Shown: one piece after another, positions 34,674 to 50,582 of the stretch
Position numbering within the stretch: the first letter of the stretch is position 1
How the letters are laid out: every line of letters begins with the position of its first letter
Assembly (NCBI GenBank): GCA_002189035.1
Contig: NEEC01000021.1
Location: forward strand, 1,426,001-1,490,000
DNA from: Utricularia gibba
Taxonomy: Eukaryota; Streptophyta; Magnoliopsida; Lamiales; Lentibulariaceae
Direction: 5' to 3'
DNA length: 64,000 nt
Position numbers and translations under genes: made by a program
Notes under the pieces: model-generated
Databases searched by the model: none
What the model was told of the DNA's origin: nothing
Seen by the model: the letters and a program-made list of their open reading frames with translations, nothing else

Positions 34674-37627
34674 TCACTCCAGCTGCTCTTTGTTCGGTTC
34701 GGCGGGGAAGTACTTTATGCCCACGAGATCACCAACTTCGCCAATAATCTGTTGGGATAGCAACGTGTATCAAGCAACAGGAACACAATGAGAAGCTTAC
34801 GCTTTATTCATGATGTGGAAACGACCAAAGAAACTAGCCATATAGTAATATCAAGTAGCAGGCATATCTGACCTCCAACGCTTTGACAAGGTCTTCCCTT
34901 GTATGAGCGGCAGAAATGCAGATTCGAGCACGCGCCAATAGCAATGGTGTGGCTGGGAATGCAACAGTGACGACGGCCACCTATAAATAAAATGACGGTT
35001 GTCTTAATGAGGCCAAGGGACTTTTCAGAAGTTGGAGGAAATGTATAGAAAGGCTTGCATTTCGCTTGAGGCACTCCCGTGAAAAAGCGGGGATTTTTGC
35101 AGGATTGTAGAGCATTATAGGCATGACAGGCGAATCATTATCGCCTAAAACTTCAAAGCCTCTTTTCTGCAGTTCGGACCTGAAGAAATTGCTATTTTCT
35201 CGTATCTTGGCTAGTTTTTGAGCACCTGCCCAAAGATAGGGAAATAATTAGCACAACTCATGTTATGGTATACAAGGCAATAGTTGAGGAGATCTTACCT
35301 CTGCTGGAGCCATCTTCTCCAAGAACAACCTTGATGGCAGATATGATTTGCTGTGCACAAGGTGGCGATATTGATGTTGCGTAAAGGTGAGCAGGGCAAT
35401 TGTATTTCAGGTATTGAATAAGTTCCTGAAAAACAGAAATGTGCCTTTTGATAACCCCAACATTAAATGAATTGCAACGAGATAAAAAAAGGTGAAAAGT
35501 AGCAAAAGCGAAGTGCGCATGCAGCACAACATGACCAAATGAATAAAATGCCGAATACACACCCATATTTGGAATCAAACAAGAAATCACCACAGAGTAG
35601 AACCTTGGAGCCTGCAATGTAACCCCCGCATGATCCAAAAGATTTAGTGAAAGTTCCCATCATAATATCAACGTCTGCAGTGTCGACACCTAAAAGCTCA
35701 CAAACTCCCCTTCCAGATTTTCCAACTGCCCCGATGCTATGAGCCTCATCCAAATAAACATAAGCCTGCTCCGTTTAAGGTATTAGTAAGGACATGTGAT
35801 GCTCCAGAAAAAAGTAATAATGCTCACTAAGCAAGACAATCAAATAGGAATGCCTACCTTGTATTTTTTGCATATTGAAACAATTTCCGGTAGCTTACAG
35901 ATTTCTCCTTCCATACTATATATTCCCTCAACTACAACCATGATTTTTTTCCATGGCCGGTGTGTTCTTGGCTGTCCATCAGCTATTTGCTCCCTTAAAA
36001 CCTTCTCCAGATGTGAGGGTGCTACAACAAGAAAAATAAAAAAAAAACTGAAATAACTGCCTCATTTCGTAACTTGCAGCTAGCAAGAATAAAAAATAAA
36101 AAAAAGTTTGGCATACTATTATGTTGAAAGACTCGAATAGTGGCTCCAGATCCTCGAGCTCCATTAACAATAGAGTTATGATTCAAAGAGTCACTGATAA
36201 TCAAACTTCCCTGAAAATGTTCGAATGAACTACGAGAACTCCATACAAGTTACATGCTTCCACAAAAAATTAATAATACAGATAAATAGACACACCTTTC
36301 CCATCAAGACAGGAAGAATAGCAGAATTCGTCACATAACCCATTCCAAACACTACAGCAGCTGGCTTGCCTATAAAGTTTGCAACGCATTCCTCCATCTC
36401 TTCATGCAAGTTGGTTGTGCCTGCGCACATGAAGTTATCCCCGAATTATTACATGCTTTATCAGCACATACGTGTGCATTAACAAACAAATTTCACCTCC
36501 ATCAACCCGCGCACTGCATGTGCTAGGAGTGTACTGCTTCAAAGTTTCAATCACTCGAGGGGTGCAATACTCATCAGCAGCTGCAAACCCCAGATAGTTG
36601 TATGACCCCAAATTGAGGCATCTTTTCAATCTGGTTGTTCTCCTAAACAAAATGCATCCATTACATGGTGGTCAAATTCCCTTTGTGATTATATAAGGAA
36701 ATATATGATATTCAAGTCGAGAAGCTTTTTGCAACACTGCATGTGACTTTTATCATGCACACGATACCTACAAATGAACTTGATGTCATTTCAATTCAGG
36801 TACTATCAAGGAAAGAAGACATCGAAGAATGGCTGAAAAAGAATATGTTATCTTTAGGACATAACACTTACTTCAGTGTTTTGTTACTGTCATTGGAGAT
36901 ACGTTCCACCACATCAAACCAAGCATCAGGAGGGCTGGATATAGGTCTATTGAAGCAGTCCTAATAAATCGATGAAGCAAACAATTACATTCTGCTGGCT
37001 TGTTGCAACTCTATAGTAGAAAACCATCATTCTAAAATAACACATTTTTAATGAATTTATGGACTATAATCATACCCTCATCCTGGGACACGTAACTTAA
37101 TTTACTCTTTGGAAGAAGAGATTTTTACTCTGGTTCATTTCTACTTTCCCCCGAGCTTCAGACATTACACGAAATTTTCGGTTTGCGTACAATACATATC
37201 AATTCCAGCATTAAAAATCCCTACCGAAATGAAAATGATCACATGACACCCTCCGTCCATCTCTATAAACCGAAACGCCCAGGCATGCTGTAAGAAGTGA
37301 ATTATAGCATAGAAATGATAGAACCTGAATCCGCAGATACAATCTCCGAATGTAGAAATCCTCCAAGCCCAAGCAGATCGGCGCGTATCCCTTCCAGTAA
37401 AAAATCGAACACGCATCACAAGTCAATGAAGCCAAACCGAAAAAAAGCGAACATTGCAAAGAGAAAGCATTTAACCACAAAGAAATCCCGAAAACAGGTA
37501 CCTGAAGGTTGCTCTGGGACCACCATTCGAAGATCCTCCGGAAGAAATCCCGAAACTGGCCGAAGGCGAAAAGGAGGCCGTAGCTGAAGTAAGTCGTCAA
37601 CGCTGTAATATACGGAATCGTTATCAT
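34674..37627 (-). CDS. LCB2: serine palmitoyltransferase subunit LCB2
   Basis: Catalytic subunit of serine palmitoyltransferase at the ER. With LCB1 it condenses serine and palmitoyl-CoA, the first step of sphingolipid synthesis. Twelve exons (37627-37502, 37390-37325, 36960-36872, 36642-36497, 36420-36296, 36210-36117, 36021-35858, 35765-35604, 35425-35299, 35225-35059, 34980-34873, 34748-34674) sum to 482 residues with every phase correct. A membrane segment lies near the N-terminus ([18 protein letters not shown]). The aminotransferase class II core includes [47 protein letters not shown] and the PLP-lysine motif [16 protein letters not shown] (Lys about 311). Intron 10 starts with GC instead of GT (AAT/GCAAGC at 35058). 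The gene appears fully functional. Confidence 0.97.
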
Positions 37628-38521
37628 GGTGGCGGCTGCGGTTGCAACAGCGACAGCGGCGATCCGATCTTGCCGAGGCGGAGGCGGAGGGAGAGAGAAA
37701 TGAGGGAGGAGACGATCCGGTGTGCTGACAACTGAAAAGGTATATTCCTAATTTCTATTTTAATTTAAAACATCATTTCATTCAGAAATCTCTTCCTTAT
37801 CCACTTTCACGATTTTCTATTTTTTTTTCTAATACACAATTTTATGAGATATAATTGTAATTCATTTGATATTTTTTAATTTTATTCCTTTTTTATTTAC
37901 ATTAATTAATAGCAAGAATATATTTATTTTCAAATAAATAAAAATACTTTTTATACTATTAGCATATTTCATCTTATTTATATATTTTTTTTATCAAAAA
38001 AAGATTCATAATATTTAAAAAAAATTAGAATAAAATAGTGTTTTGAAAAATTTTTAAAATTTATTTTTATTTTTCAGAAATAAAAATATTTTTATTCTAA
38101 AATATTTTTAATTATAAAAATAATTATATCAAAAACATTTTTAAAATTATAATTATAAAATTTATTTTTGAGAAAATAAGAAATTATTTAATTTTATTTT
38201 TAATTTTTAATTTTCAAAAATAATTTTAAAAAATAAAAACATATTTCAAAAATTTTCCAAAACACTGTTTAAAATTTACATAATCATTCTACTTAATATC
38301 TATCAATCACATTCCGGCTCCGAGGCCCGAAATGTGGTGGGGTAAAAACGATGAGAACTAAGACGAACATTCCCACGGTGGATGATGGTGTTGCCCACAT
38401 CATGCATCATGAGTCATCTACTACCTTATTATATATGTACATGAGGATTATTGTACATGTAGGTGTATGTATGTACATGGAGACGGGGCATGGGCATGAC
38501 TCGGAGAGGAGGGCATAGGCT
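37628..38521. other. spacer upstream of LCB2 with an AT-rich element
   Basis: The LCB2 promoter and leader occupy the first ~120 bp. The block 37745-38290 is extremely AT-rich and includes the MITE-like element at 38037-38266. The last ~200 bp are probably the 3' UTR of the Atos-like gene. Confidence 0.5.
38037..38266. mobile_element. AT-rich MITE-like element with terminal inverted repeats
   Basis: The left end AGTGTTTTGAAAAATTTTTA and the reverse complement of the right end, AGTGTTTTGGAAAATTTTTG, match at 18 of 20 positions. Together they enclose 230 bp of AT-rich DNA with internal self-complementarity. No transposase is present. A second copy of the right terminus sits at about 23307-23331. 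Flanking target-site duplication is not clear. Confidence 0.55.
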
Positions 38522-40979
<2,458 letters not shown>

Positions 40980-42233
40980 CGGATCATCTAAGATGGCTTG
41001 AAAATTCTCAACTCAGAAACATATGAATACCGAATGCATATCTGAAATCCAAATACTGAAGACTTTGAATCAGATGAAGGTAGACTCTAAACCAACGAAC
41101 TAGCATAGGTGAGAGCTTAGGAGATGCTACAGTAGTCATTCAAAGCCTGTAACTTGCGACGTGGCGGAAATGTATACTATCTGTCCACAATGGACAATGT
41201 AACTCCACTGAAGCAGCACGCAGCCATAAAAGCCTGTAAAGATGCACACGGAAAAATGTCAAATTTACAAAAAAATCAAATGTTTACAGTCTGAATGTTT
41301 TCACTCGGAATCCTTGGCTTCCAGAATGTGAATCACAGGCACTTCCTATGCTGCATAACCAATTAAGGCATCCTGGTATACATCAATGATGAAAACACCA
41401 AAACATCAATGGGGCTCTCTCCCAGAACTCTTTTCCGTTATAGACCATGTAAAAATCTTTCTAGTTCAATTGACTACCAGAACATCGGAAAAATCTAACA
41501 AAAAAGGGGTAGCGTACGGGTCTAAGGATCGACGAAATAACAAAAAAAGTCACGAACTCCAAAGATGATCAAGCAAAAATCTTCACACACAAACAGAAGC
41601 CAAAATAACAAATACCGAGAAGCCAAGCTCATCAAAGATGATCGGAAAGCATTCTTGGCAGATGATTACGCACCAAATAAGACTACCGAAGCACAACTTA
41701 TCTAAAAAATCGGTAATCAAAAAAACCCACCAACCAGAATCATTTCCAGATTACAACAGGAAGAAAACGGCATCAACTTGATGCTTGTATTTTCGCATAT
41801 ACTTCCGAAGATATCATTTTTCTCGTAGTTTCTTCTTTATAAGGATATCGAGTTTTATATTTTCAAGATGGCTCGAGCCTCCAGGACAGGAACAATTAAA
41901 AAAATAATAGCTTGGGCTAGCGGTCCCTCGCGTCTCCGCCCCCTCTCCCTTTCTCTACCAATTCCTTGACAAAAAATTGATGTTTTAATGAGTCGTCTCG
42001 TTCTTTGGGTAGCCTTAAAAACGAGATCTTGAAATGCTGACTCCTCAAGTATGAACATTTTAAGGGTGTTCCTGCAACGCTGCCATTACTTTAATGGTTG
42101 ACATTTTCCAATTCAATGAGAAACCAGTAAAAAGCTTGTTTTTTTAATAACATTGCAGTCTTATTCACTATGTAAAACACGTCTAGTGGAATCAAACAAT
42201 GGTTTGTAGCAGTTAGTCGTCACGGACTCAGGA
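40980..42233. other. Atos-like 5' leader and spacer to the GH3 gene
   Basis: On the minus strand this is the 5' UTR/promoter of the Atos-like gene, likely with leader introns (40980-41900), and then the 3' UTR of the upstream GH3 gene. The two genes are in tandem orientation. No coding sequence is recognised. Confidence 0.45.
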
Positions 42234-44502
42234 TCAAGATAGAGCCTTTGTGGTGAGGCCGAATCCAAACGGGAAAAGTGGATCGTAATGCTCGTCACCG
42301 ACGTTCATCGGCAACTGATCCACTCTCCTGAACCAGGTTCTCGGCAGCTTCCCTGAAAACCCGTAGTCTCCAAAAAGCACATCAGCAACACCTTGGCCTT
42401 CTGTCCCTGGTAGCCATGCAGCTACCAAAGCTTCAATGTGTGGAAGGTACGGCTCAATGACTAGAGGCCTTCCCGAAATCAACACCACAACGCATCTTAT
42501 TCTGCTACAAACGTTCTTCATGGTGCTCAAACCCGGCTCTGGAATGGTCAAATTTGTGTTGTCTCCGGATTGCTCTGCATAGGGAGTCTCACCAACTACT
42601 ACCACTGCGTAGGAGTATGCGTTCTGGTCCCTTGTCAATTCTTCCACTTCAGGGTTCTCGCTGTACACGATTTCCGTACTTGGGTCTACTGTTTGCGATA
42701 TAGCATTCAGAATCGTGGTCCCTGAAAGCACAAGAAACCAGCTTTCATGATAAACTGATACAAAGTATTCAACTTTTCGAGGAAAGAACAGAGCAGTACC
42801 AGTAGTGAGGTTGTTGCTGCTGGCTCCTTGCCAGTCGATCGTCCAGCCTCCGCACTGAAACCCGAGGTTGTTGGCATGGCTTCCGGCGACTAATACTCTT
42901 GATGCCTTCTTGGGTAGAGGAATCATAGGCTTGTCTGTTTGGTTCCCATTCTTCAGGAGAACCAATGACTTCCTCACAGCTTCTCTGGCCAACTCCTTGT
43001 GTCGCTGGTTTCCAATCTCATCAATCAGACTGTAATCTGCTAAGGGATCTTCAAACAAGCCCAACGTGAACTTCACTCTCAAGATCCTGGCAACCGCATC
43101 GTCAATGCGTCTCATGGGAATCATCCTGTTGTTCACATGAGACTTCATTAACCGGAGAAATTCAGTGGCGTTTGGCGGCACCATCACCATGTCGATTCCG
43201 GCGTTGATCGCCCTCATAAGAGAGACGGCGTAATCGGTGCCCCAGGGGTATGTCATACGATCCACACCGTTCCAGTCAGAGATCACAAAGCCCTGCGCGA
43301 AGAACAGAGTCATTGTATCTGATAAGGTTACTTGAAGAAGTAAAAATGGCTGCTTACTCTGAATTTGAGAGTGTTCTTGAGGAAATGGGTAATGAGATCG
43401 GTGTTGGAGTGCATCTTCCTCCCATTCCAGCTCGAGTACGACACCATGATCGTGGAAATGCCCTTAGCGATGGAGTCGAAGTATGCGGGCATGTGAACAT
43501 TCATCAGCCCCGCCCAATCGGTCACCGTGTTGTTCTCGTCGATCCCATTCACCGTCCCACCGTCTCCGACGAAGTGCTTCGCACAAGCCACAACCTTGTC
43601 CCTGTGATCAAACGCAGATCATGAATAAACTTGCAAAAAAAACCCACCTTTTTGCTTCATGTTTGAGCTCCACTTACTTTCCACCGACGTAAGGTAATCC
43701 GGACGGCGAATTCGCAGGAATGTCGCCTTGTAAACCCAGAACCACATCAGTCATCTGTCTGACAACAGAGGTGTCTTCTGAGTAACTCTCATAGCACCTT
43801 CCCCATCTTGGATCTCTGCATACCTGCCATTCGTTTCATCGTGAATCTTGTTTGAACAAGAGATTTACAGTGACTGAGGGAGTGAAAGGCAGTAAAATTG
43901 CTTACAGCAATGCATGGAGCAAACACAAAAGGAATCCCAGTAGCTCTGGTCTCAAGAGCAGTAGCTGCACCGATCCTCTTCACCAACTCAGGATCTCTGC
44001 ATCAAAACCCACTTCCCTTTTAGAAATAATTTCAACATAAACAATAACGCCACCGGTTTTCTGAAACGAACCTGGTGGCGCCGAGGCCAACGTTGTGTGG
44101 GAAGAGGGTGGCTTTGTAGAGGCTATTATGACCATGAACGGAATCTATAGCATACAGCATCGGAATCCCAAGTCGACTCCTGAGAGACCCTTTTTGATAC
44201 TGATTCACCATGTCCACCCAATGCTCAGGTGACGCCCTGTGATCCTCATTCGGGGTGGCGCCGGCGGCGCTGATAAGGCTTCCGATGGAGTACTCCCTCA
44301 TGGTCTCCCCATTCACTTGACGCTTATCGATCTGAGCCATCTGCATGATCTTCTCCTCCAGCGTCATCTGCCGCATCAAGCTCTTGATCCTCGTGCTCAT
44401 GGGCTGCCTCTTGTCCATGTACCGCCGGTCGATCGGAACCCCGTTCCCCGCCACCATTGCCACGAGCGCAAGCATCAGCAAAGCCTTCATCATGGCTCCC
44501 AT
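42234..44502 (-). CDS. GH3 exo-beta-glucanase / beta-D-glucan glucohydrolase
   Basis: Secreted glycoside hydrolase family 3 enzyme that removes glucose from cell-wall beta-glucans. Exons 44502-44072, 43996-43906, 43823-43678, 43601-43358, 43292-42800 and 42721-42234 give 630 residues in perfect phase, the normal length. A signal peptide ([18 protein letters not shown]) is followed by [20 protein letters not shown], the first-domain motifs [20 protein letters not shown] and [16 protein letters not shown], and KHFVGDGGT. The nucleophile lies in GFVISDWNG (Asp about 310). The second domain carries the acid/base in [12 protein letters not shown] (Glu about 518), the equivalents of Asp285/Glu491 of barley ExoI by family knowledge. 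The second start codon (MMKA) may be the real one. No defects seen. Confidence 0.95.
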
Positions 44503-45612
44503 GAAGGAAGAAGAACAGCCCAGAGAAGATGGATGATGGATGGGGAGTGGCTTTGGGAGTGTATTTATAGTAGAAAGATCCGGATCCTAGGTGTTTGCTA
44601 TTCCACATCCCTTATTTGACTCAGAAAGCTTTATCCGTACGGGGGGAAGGCCCCGGGAAGCTCTCTGTGTGTCTCCTTGGCCCGGCCACTGACCCGACCC
44701 GAGCCCATTGTTGACTACTGGTCAACTGAACTGCCCCTCTAAAATAGCGTAAATTTTAAATTATTTTCTGATATGGAAAAGCTTTGAATTTTGGATAAGG
44801 ATAATGAAATTTAACGGGTAGTTTTAATGGCATTAGATGACCGGATAAGTTCAATGATGGTCAGTTACCGGAGCTATCGGAGGTGGTTAATTATGGACCC
44901 GTAGACACGACCCGGTTTACTCCCAAAGTGGATGAATTTCATATATTTTATTTTCTATTGAAATAATGTTTCATATAAAATTGATGGGTTATATGAAAAG
45001 ATTTAAAAATTTTCATTTAATGACTACAAAAAATTTAATGATATATTATTAATATATTATAGTACATGGATACGAATGTACTCAACACGTTAGATGGATT
45101 AAGTTTAAAACGTAAGTCAACAATAAAAAAAATATTTTTTTAAATAAGTTAAACAATTTAATCAATTAGACCAAAAACTTATAAATTAAACTCAATTCAT
45201 ATTAATATATATAAATTATGAAATAATTCAGATCATTTTATGCTAACTCAATAAGCCCACCAAAACGCACCCAACTCTAAACATTTTGTATCAATATTTT
45301 AATATTATTTAATGTAACTTCTTAGGAACTTATTTAAAAATATAATTAATTATGTTTGATGGATCAAAATCAAATTCGATCCATCAAAAAACCAAAAAAC
45401 GAGGTTGTGTAGCGAACCTAAGATGCAGAAGAGAAGGGACTCCCATTTCAAGTTCTGATTCCCTTGGGAGCCTGATGCTACAGTAAGCATGAAAATGGAG
45501 CAAAAAGCAGAAAAATGGAGAGAAATGACTACTGGGGTTAATGAAAATAGAAGAATTGAGAAGAAGATGATACTGGGAACAGTTACAGAGGAAGAAAAGT
45601 TGTGGTACAGTG
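44503..45612. other. GH3 promoter region and spacer
   Basis: The GH3 gene starts at 44502 on the minus strand. The first ~100 bp upstream contain a TATAAATA-like box on that strand (about 44562-44570), then about 900 bp of AT-rich spacer reach the RRP7 3' end. No gene is seen. Confidence 0.45.
44562..44570 (-). promoter_or_regulatory. TATA box of the GH3 gene (candidate)
   Basis: On the minus strand CTATAAATAC lies about 60 bp upstream of the GH3 start codon, a plausible TATA box for a short leader. Confidence 0.5.
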
Positions 45613-47413
45613 TCAGTATGGTCGAAATTTTCGAGCAGCTCTTAGTTGTTGAATCCGCTTCTTATCCTGCTCGAACTTGCTCTGCAGCATCATGAGTTCT
45701 GCAAAACAGAGTGCAGGGTCACTATGACGACTGATAATCGATGATCACCAAATGATACAATTGAATTCTGTGCATCCATTTGATGGAAATCCAAGGCAAA
45801 GAGCTGTAGATTTAGCAGTTACCGTTTTTCTTGGCTTCTCTTTTCTGGAAACCATAGAAATCTATGCCGAGATCTTTCTTCTTCTTCTTGGCCATCTTAT
45901 CTAAAACTGCGACTTGGGCAACTGAACCCACAGCAACTCCTGATTCGGCATCAGTTGTCTTTTTACGACCTTTGTGATGTACAACAACAGTCCAGCCACC
46001 TTCTGCGGCTTGGGCTTCCTTCTCGATTCTTGCCTGCAAGAGAAGAGAGATGGCGAATTCATGTGAAGGTTTAATCAAAGAAGGGACAGTTAGTAACAAC
46101 ACCATTGATCAAAATATTATGTTCTGTAACACATGAAACGCTTTCTGGTAGCTTGTGAGGATTGAATGTCATTATCAAAAACATTCAAAACTTAAGAAAA
46201 TGGCAAGAGAATCTAGTTCAGATATCGGTAACAAGGAGAGCAGGTGCAAATGAAGAGCCTCAGATTACAGGAATAAAGCATCACCTTCTCCTCTTGCGCC
46301 TCATGAGCAAGGATGAATTCGTCAATTTTTCCTTGCAACACCTTCAATCCAGGTCTATTCTGGTGATACTCTGTGATCCATTCTACAAATTCAAAAAAAA
46401 AAAAAAACAAATAATATATTACATGATCCAGGTAACGCTAAAAAACTTTCTCAGAACTTTGAAAGAAGAGCAAAACGCAGGCATGATCATACTTTTCATT
46501 CCTTTTGAGGAGTCTTCATCTCCGGAGGACATTAGATAGACTTCATCATCATCATCATCATCTTCTGTTTTCGCATGAAGCCCACAGTAAAGAGGTGGCT
46601 CATTCCTTACACTTGTGTCGCCATGGTTCCTTGACTTATCTACTCACAATAATGCTAACACTTAGTTATCACAACAATGAAGATTGGAACCTAACACCAC
46701 CATCTTGAATTTTAGTTTTCGTACGAGATGCATGCATATGTTCAACCAGAGCATCCCCTCTCTTCTTGAGCCTCTTGCTACCAACCTGCACAAAGGGCAG
46801 CACAACCCTGACTCAATATAAAAGTATGTGTCACAAAATTAGAGTAGCAAGCAACTTAGACACAGACAAATGCAAAGTGGACCAGATACATCCACAGACA
46901 CTCAAGAGATGGATTTCAGCTATGATGGATAGCGCTTGACTATAGTGCTTCAAATCATTTCACCAGGGAAAAGCATGCAATGCGATTTTCAGTGTTGCTA
47001 AATGGCATAGCGGAAGCAGCACATTTCAAGTGTCAAGGAGAAAGCTTTCACGCGAGAACTGCTACCAATGTAATAGCAAACAGGGTCCGTGGCATTTTCA
47101 TCAAAGACCTCCATTATCCGATTAAACAAGAAAACAAACAAACCACGAAAAATTCTCAGAATCAATCCTTAAACCACATTTCGAAACAAAAAGCACGCAT
47201 GTTTATCAAAGAAAATACCATTTACAGAAACAACTGACAAATTATAGTATGAAAAACAGAAAAAAAAAATCCCCAAAACAACTCAACAAATAAAACTGTT
47301 ACCCGCTTCTTGAAATTAACGCTGAACACCTGGCTGGTAAAGTTCAAACAACGGGCCTTTCTCCTAAAAGGCAGTCCCAAAGATCGCCACCTAAGAAAGT
47401 GCCCCGCCGGCAT
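45613..47413 (-). CDS. RRP7: ribosomal RNA-processing protein 7 homologue
   Basis: Small-subunit pre-rRNA processing factor of the RRP7 family. Exons 47413-47303, 46785-46701, 46564-46493, 46382-46285, 46033-45823 and 45698-45613 join in phase to 220 residues. The C-terminal half is the diagnostic RRP7 domain: KWITEYHQNRPGLKVLQ, ARIEKEAQAAEGGWTVVVHH, KGRKKTTDAESG, FYGFQKREAKKNELMM, FEQDKKRIQQLRAARKFRPY. An Asp run encoded by an ATC/GAT microsatellite lies upstream. The first exon (MPAGHFLRWRSLG) fits by phase but resembles nothing I can name. The N-terminal third, including its start, is therefore tentative. Confidence 0.82.
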
Positions 47414-47981
47414 ATTGTTCTAAATTCCTGTGAGGTTTACGTGAACAACTATGGCGCTCGGTGAGAAGAACAAAAAAGCCACAATAATAACAGGAACGAA
47501 AATTGAACAATTTCACCGAAAGTTCTTACCGCGGGAATGAAAATCCGACGAAACGAACGCCAACGCGGTGTCCAGACCGAGTTCCGGCAGCGAGCAAAGA
47601 GGAAGGGAGGGAACTAGAGGATTTGGGCTTTTCTCCTAAAAAAATATGATGGGCGTGGAGTAACAATAAGCCCATTCCTGATATTTAACAAATGGGCCCA
47701 GTTATGGGCCGTTTCAATTTACTTAAGGCACGCGGCTTTGTGTCCGTCTGTTTACTCCAGTGTTTTCTGGCGGCGGAATTGGCAGCGGCGGCGGCGACGT
47801 TCGCCGGAATACCGGTGGAGAAGTGAAGGGAAAAGCAAATAAACAAAACAAAGTGCAAATGTGGCAAGAAATACAGACAGCATAAAGAACCACAGAGTCA
47901 GAGAACAACGAAAAGAACACTTGTATGTGAAGTCCTCTGAAAAATGCTTCAATATCCTGCTCCACGTCGCAGCAGCGCTTC
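47414..47981. other. RRP7 promoter and RPL3 3' UTR
   Basis: RPL3 and RRP7 are in tandem on the minus strand. This interval holds the RPL3 3' UTR and the RRP7 5' UTR/promoter. No additional gene is seen. Confidence 0.5.
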
Positions 47982-49699
47982 TCAGGCCTTGACGCGGCCG
48001 TAGAACTTTTGCTTTTCCTGGGTGGTCTGGAAACGCCCATGTCCGAATTTGGAGGAGGTGTCGACAAACTTGAGCTTGATGTCTTCTAGGGCAACACGAG
48101 AGGTCTGTTTCAGAAGGGACTGCCTGAGAGTGATGACCCTCTTCTTCGGACCCACACAACCGCCTTTGATCATCAGGTAATCGTCCTTCACGATACCATA
48201 GTGAGGAAATCCACCCATCGGAGTAATATCCTTCTCAGTCCTGTGATGAGGTTTAGGAAAAACTGCTGATAAGGGAACTCCGAACGACTTTGGGAGCAAC
48301 CCAAACGAATAAACATAAAAAAGGAGAAGCATAGATGAGAAGTTGAGGTAATGTCACCTGTCGAACTCGGTAATGGCAGAATGTTCCTCACTACCAGCCT
48401 TTCCAAGCTTGTAGATTTTCTTATTCATTTCAGTTCGGTGGTGATACCCATTCTGACCAGCTCTGGCGACAGTGAAGGACACTCTGGCAGGATGCCATGC
48501 ACCGATACAAGCAACCTTACGAAGGCCCCTGTGGGTTTTTCTGGGAAGACGGGTAACACCCCAGCGAGAAACGACACCTTCATAACCCTTCCCCTTGGTC
48601 ACACCAATGATGTCAATCATCTCATCTTTCTGGAAGACAGCATCAACCGGGACTTGCTTCTCAAAGAAGTTGTACGCAAAGTCAACCTTCTGGGCAACGC
48701 TCCCACCATTTACTTGGATCTCCATCAAATGCGCCTTCTTTTGCTTCAGGCCCTTTACCTTACGAATCTAGAGAAGAGACCACCATAGTGAGAAAACCCC
48801 GAAATCCAAAGGCGGTAAGCTGTATTATACTGAATTTAAAGCCATGAACTTTTCCAGGGACGAATGCCAACACAGCACAATTACAGAGAGAGTCTTCTTA
48901 GTTACCTGAGTGTGGGCCAATACGCGAATTACAGATGCATACTTCTTCATCTTCTCAAGTTGCAACTGAATATCCTTCTTCCCCTCCTCAGTTTCTGCTT
49001 TCTTTGAATACTTGGTGAAGGCCTTCTTCTTTGACTTGCACCAGTTCTTGTAGAACCTCCTCCTAACTTCCTCACTCAAGTGCTGAGCCCAGACCGTGTT
49101 GAGGCAGCGAAGACCATGAGGCGTCTTTACGTATCCAACAACACCAACAATGACCATGGGTGGTGTTTCAATAATAGTGACAGCTTCGCATGTTTCCTTC
49201 TTGTGCAGTTCTGAGAACATCAGCTCGGACAATTAATTCACTAGCTCAACTCGTACAACGGGAAATGATGATAAAAAAATTGGGAAAAAAATTACTTGAC
49301 CCAGGCTTCTCCACTTCCCTCACGATATGAGTCATTCCAGCCTTATAACCCAAAAAGGCTGTGAGCTTAGGGGGCTTGGTTGGATCATCCTTAGGAAAAG
49401 CTTTCACTGCAATTTCCGAAATACGAGCACACGGCTATAAGGGAGTTCAAACAAGGTGTCACATAGAATCAGCTACCAATTACTATGAACAAGGAAGCAG
49501 ATGACATTCAAGTTATCTCCCCGACTTAAATCTTTTTTATCTTGCCCTAGAATAGATAAATATTTTTTTCCGCCGTAAAAACCATGAAAACACATGATTT
49601 GTCCAGAACATTACCCTTTCCACGATGGCGAGCAGCTCGCTTCCTCGGTAGAAAACCAAGGGATCCATGCCTTGGGTGCTCAAATTTCCTGTGCGACAT
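47982..49699 (-). CDS. RPL3: 60S ribosomal protein L3 (uL3)
   Basis: Core large-subunit ribosomal protein near the peptidyl-transferase centre. Exons 49699-49615, 49406-49296, 49210-48906, 48767-48358 and 48240-47982 give exactly 389 residues, the usual plant length, with every phase correct. The start [20 protein letters not shown] and the following blocks [60 protein letters not shown] and [17 protein letters not shown] are canonical. The internal His/Trp-containing loop ([15 protein letters not shown]) is intact. I looked for C/D-box snoRNAs in its introns and found none convincing. Confidence 0.98.
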
Positions 49700-50582
49700 C
49701 TTCCCGCTGTTTCCAGAAAAGAAGAAAATGCAGACAATCTTAGCAAAATCTACAGCAACAATACCATACGATAAAATTCCGTGGAATTAAGCATGGGAAT
49801 GAAATCAATAACAATCCATCAGAAATTATCAAAATACTGATTGGAAATGGGTGCAAGTACCGGTCACCGGAATGCTACGGCGGCGAGGAATTCAGAGGAA
49901 CCCTAGTTCATCCTACTTTATCGCGAAGCAAGTGGGCCGGGCTTCGTGTGACAATACCTAGAAGATGGATAATGAGCTAGGAATAAAATAGAAAGCAGTA
50001 CGGCCCATGAGATGAAAACCAGGGATCAGAAACTTCGCCCCGGTAGCATTTGCAATCCCAAATTTCCCCAAAATTGAAAAAAAAAAACCCTAGCCTTGCT
50101 CTCTGGCTGACTGAGAGTGGACCAGTCGCTGCTTCTGAGGTAAGCGAGGATCTCAGTTAAATTCAATGGATATCGTGAATTATAACCTGGAAATGTATGT
50201 TTGGGATGAGGAAAGTACTTCAGTTTACGTTAAATTAGTTGAAATATCACATACTTCCACGTAAGGTTAACTCTTTCAGTATAAATGTGGCTTAACCTGA
50301 TGCAATTATAGTTGCACCTGCAGCATAAGTTGTTATAGATAGCCAAAAGGATGTTGATTATCGTTCAGTATCTGTTACACCTCATAACCCATGGAGGATT
50401 TGATGGTTGAAGCATATGAGAATCCATCCATGGAATCTTGTATTTTTTGTCAAGTTCTTCTCAAACTTCAAATAAATACTTCTGGTTAAGCAGAAGACAT
50501 ATGGACGTTGATGAATTTGTAGCATTCTTGCTTCAGATATGAATCAGAAGCGTTGATTGAATAAGAGATGTTCAACATACTC
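49700..50582. other. RPL3 promoter and HAD-gene 3' region
   Basis: The RPL3 leader and promoter occupy 49700 to about 50100 on the minus strand, followed by spacer up to the HAD-like gene stop at 50583. No other coding sequence is recognised. Confidence 0.45.

Noticed and set aside
48241-49614. Intronic snoRNAs in RPL3
   Set aside because: No convincing paired C and D boxes or H/ACA hairpins seen by eye in the four introns.
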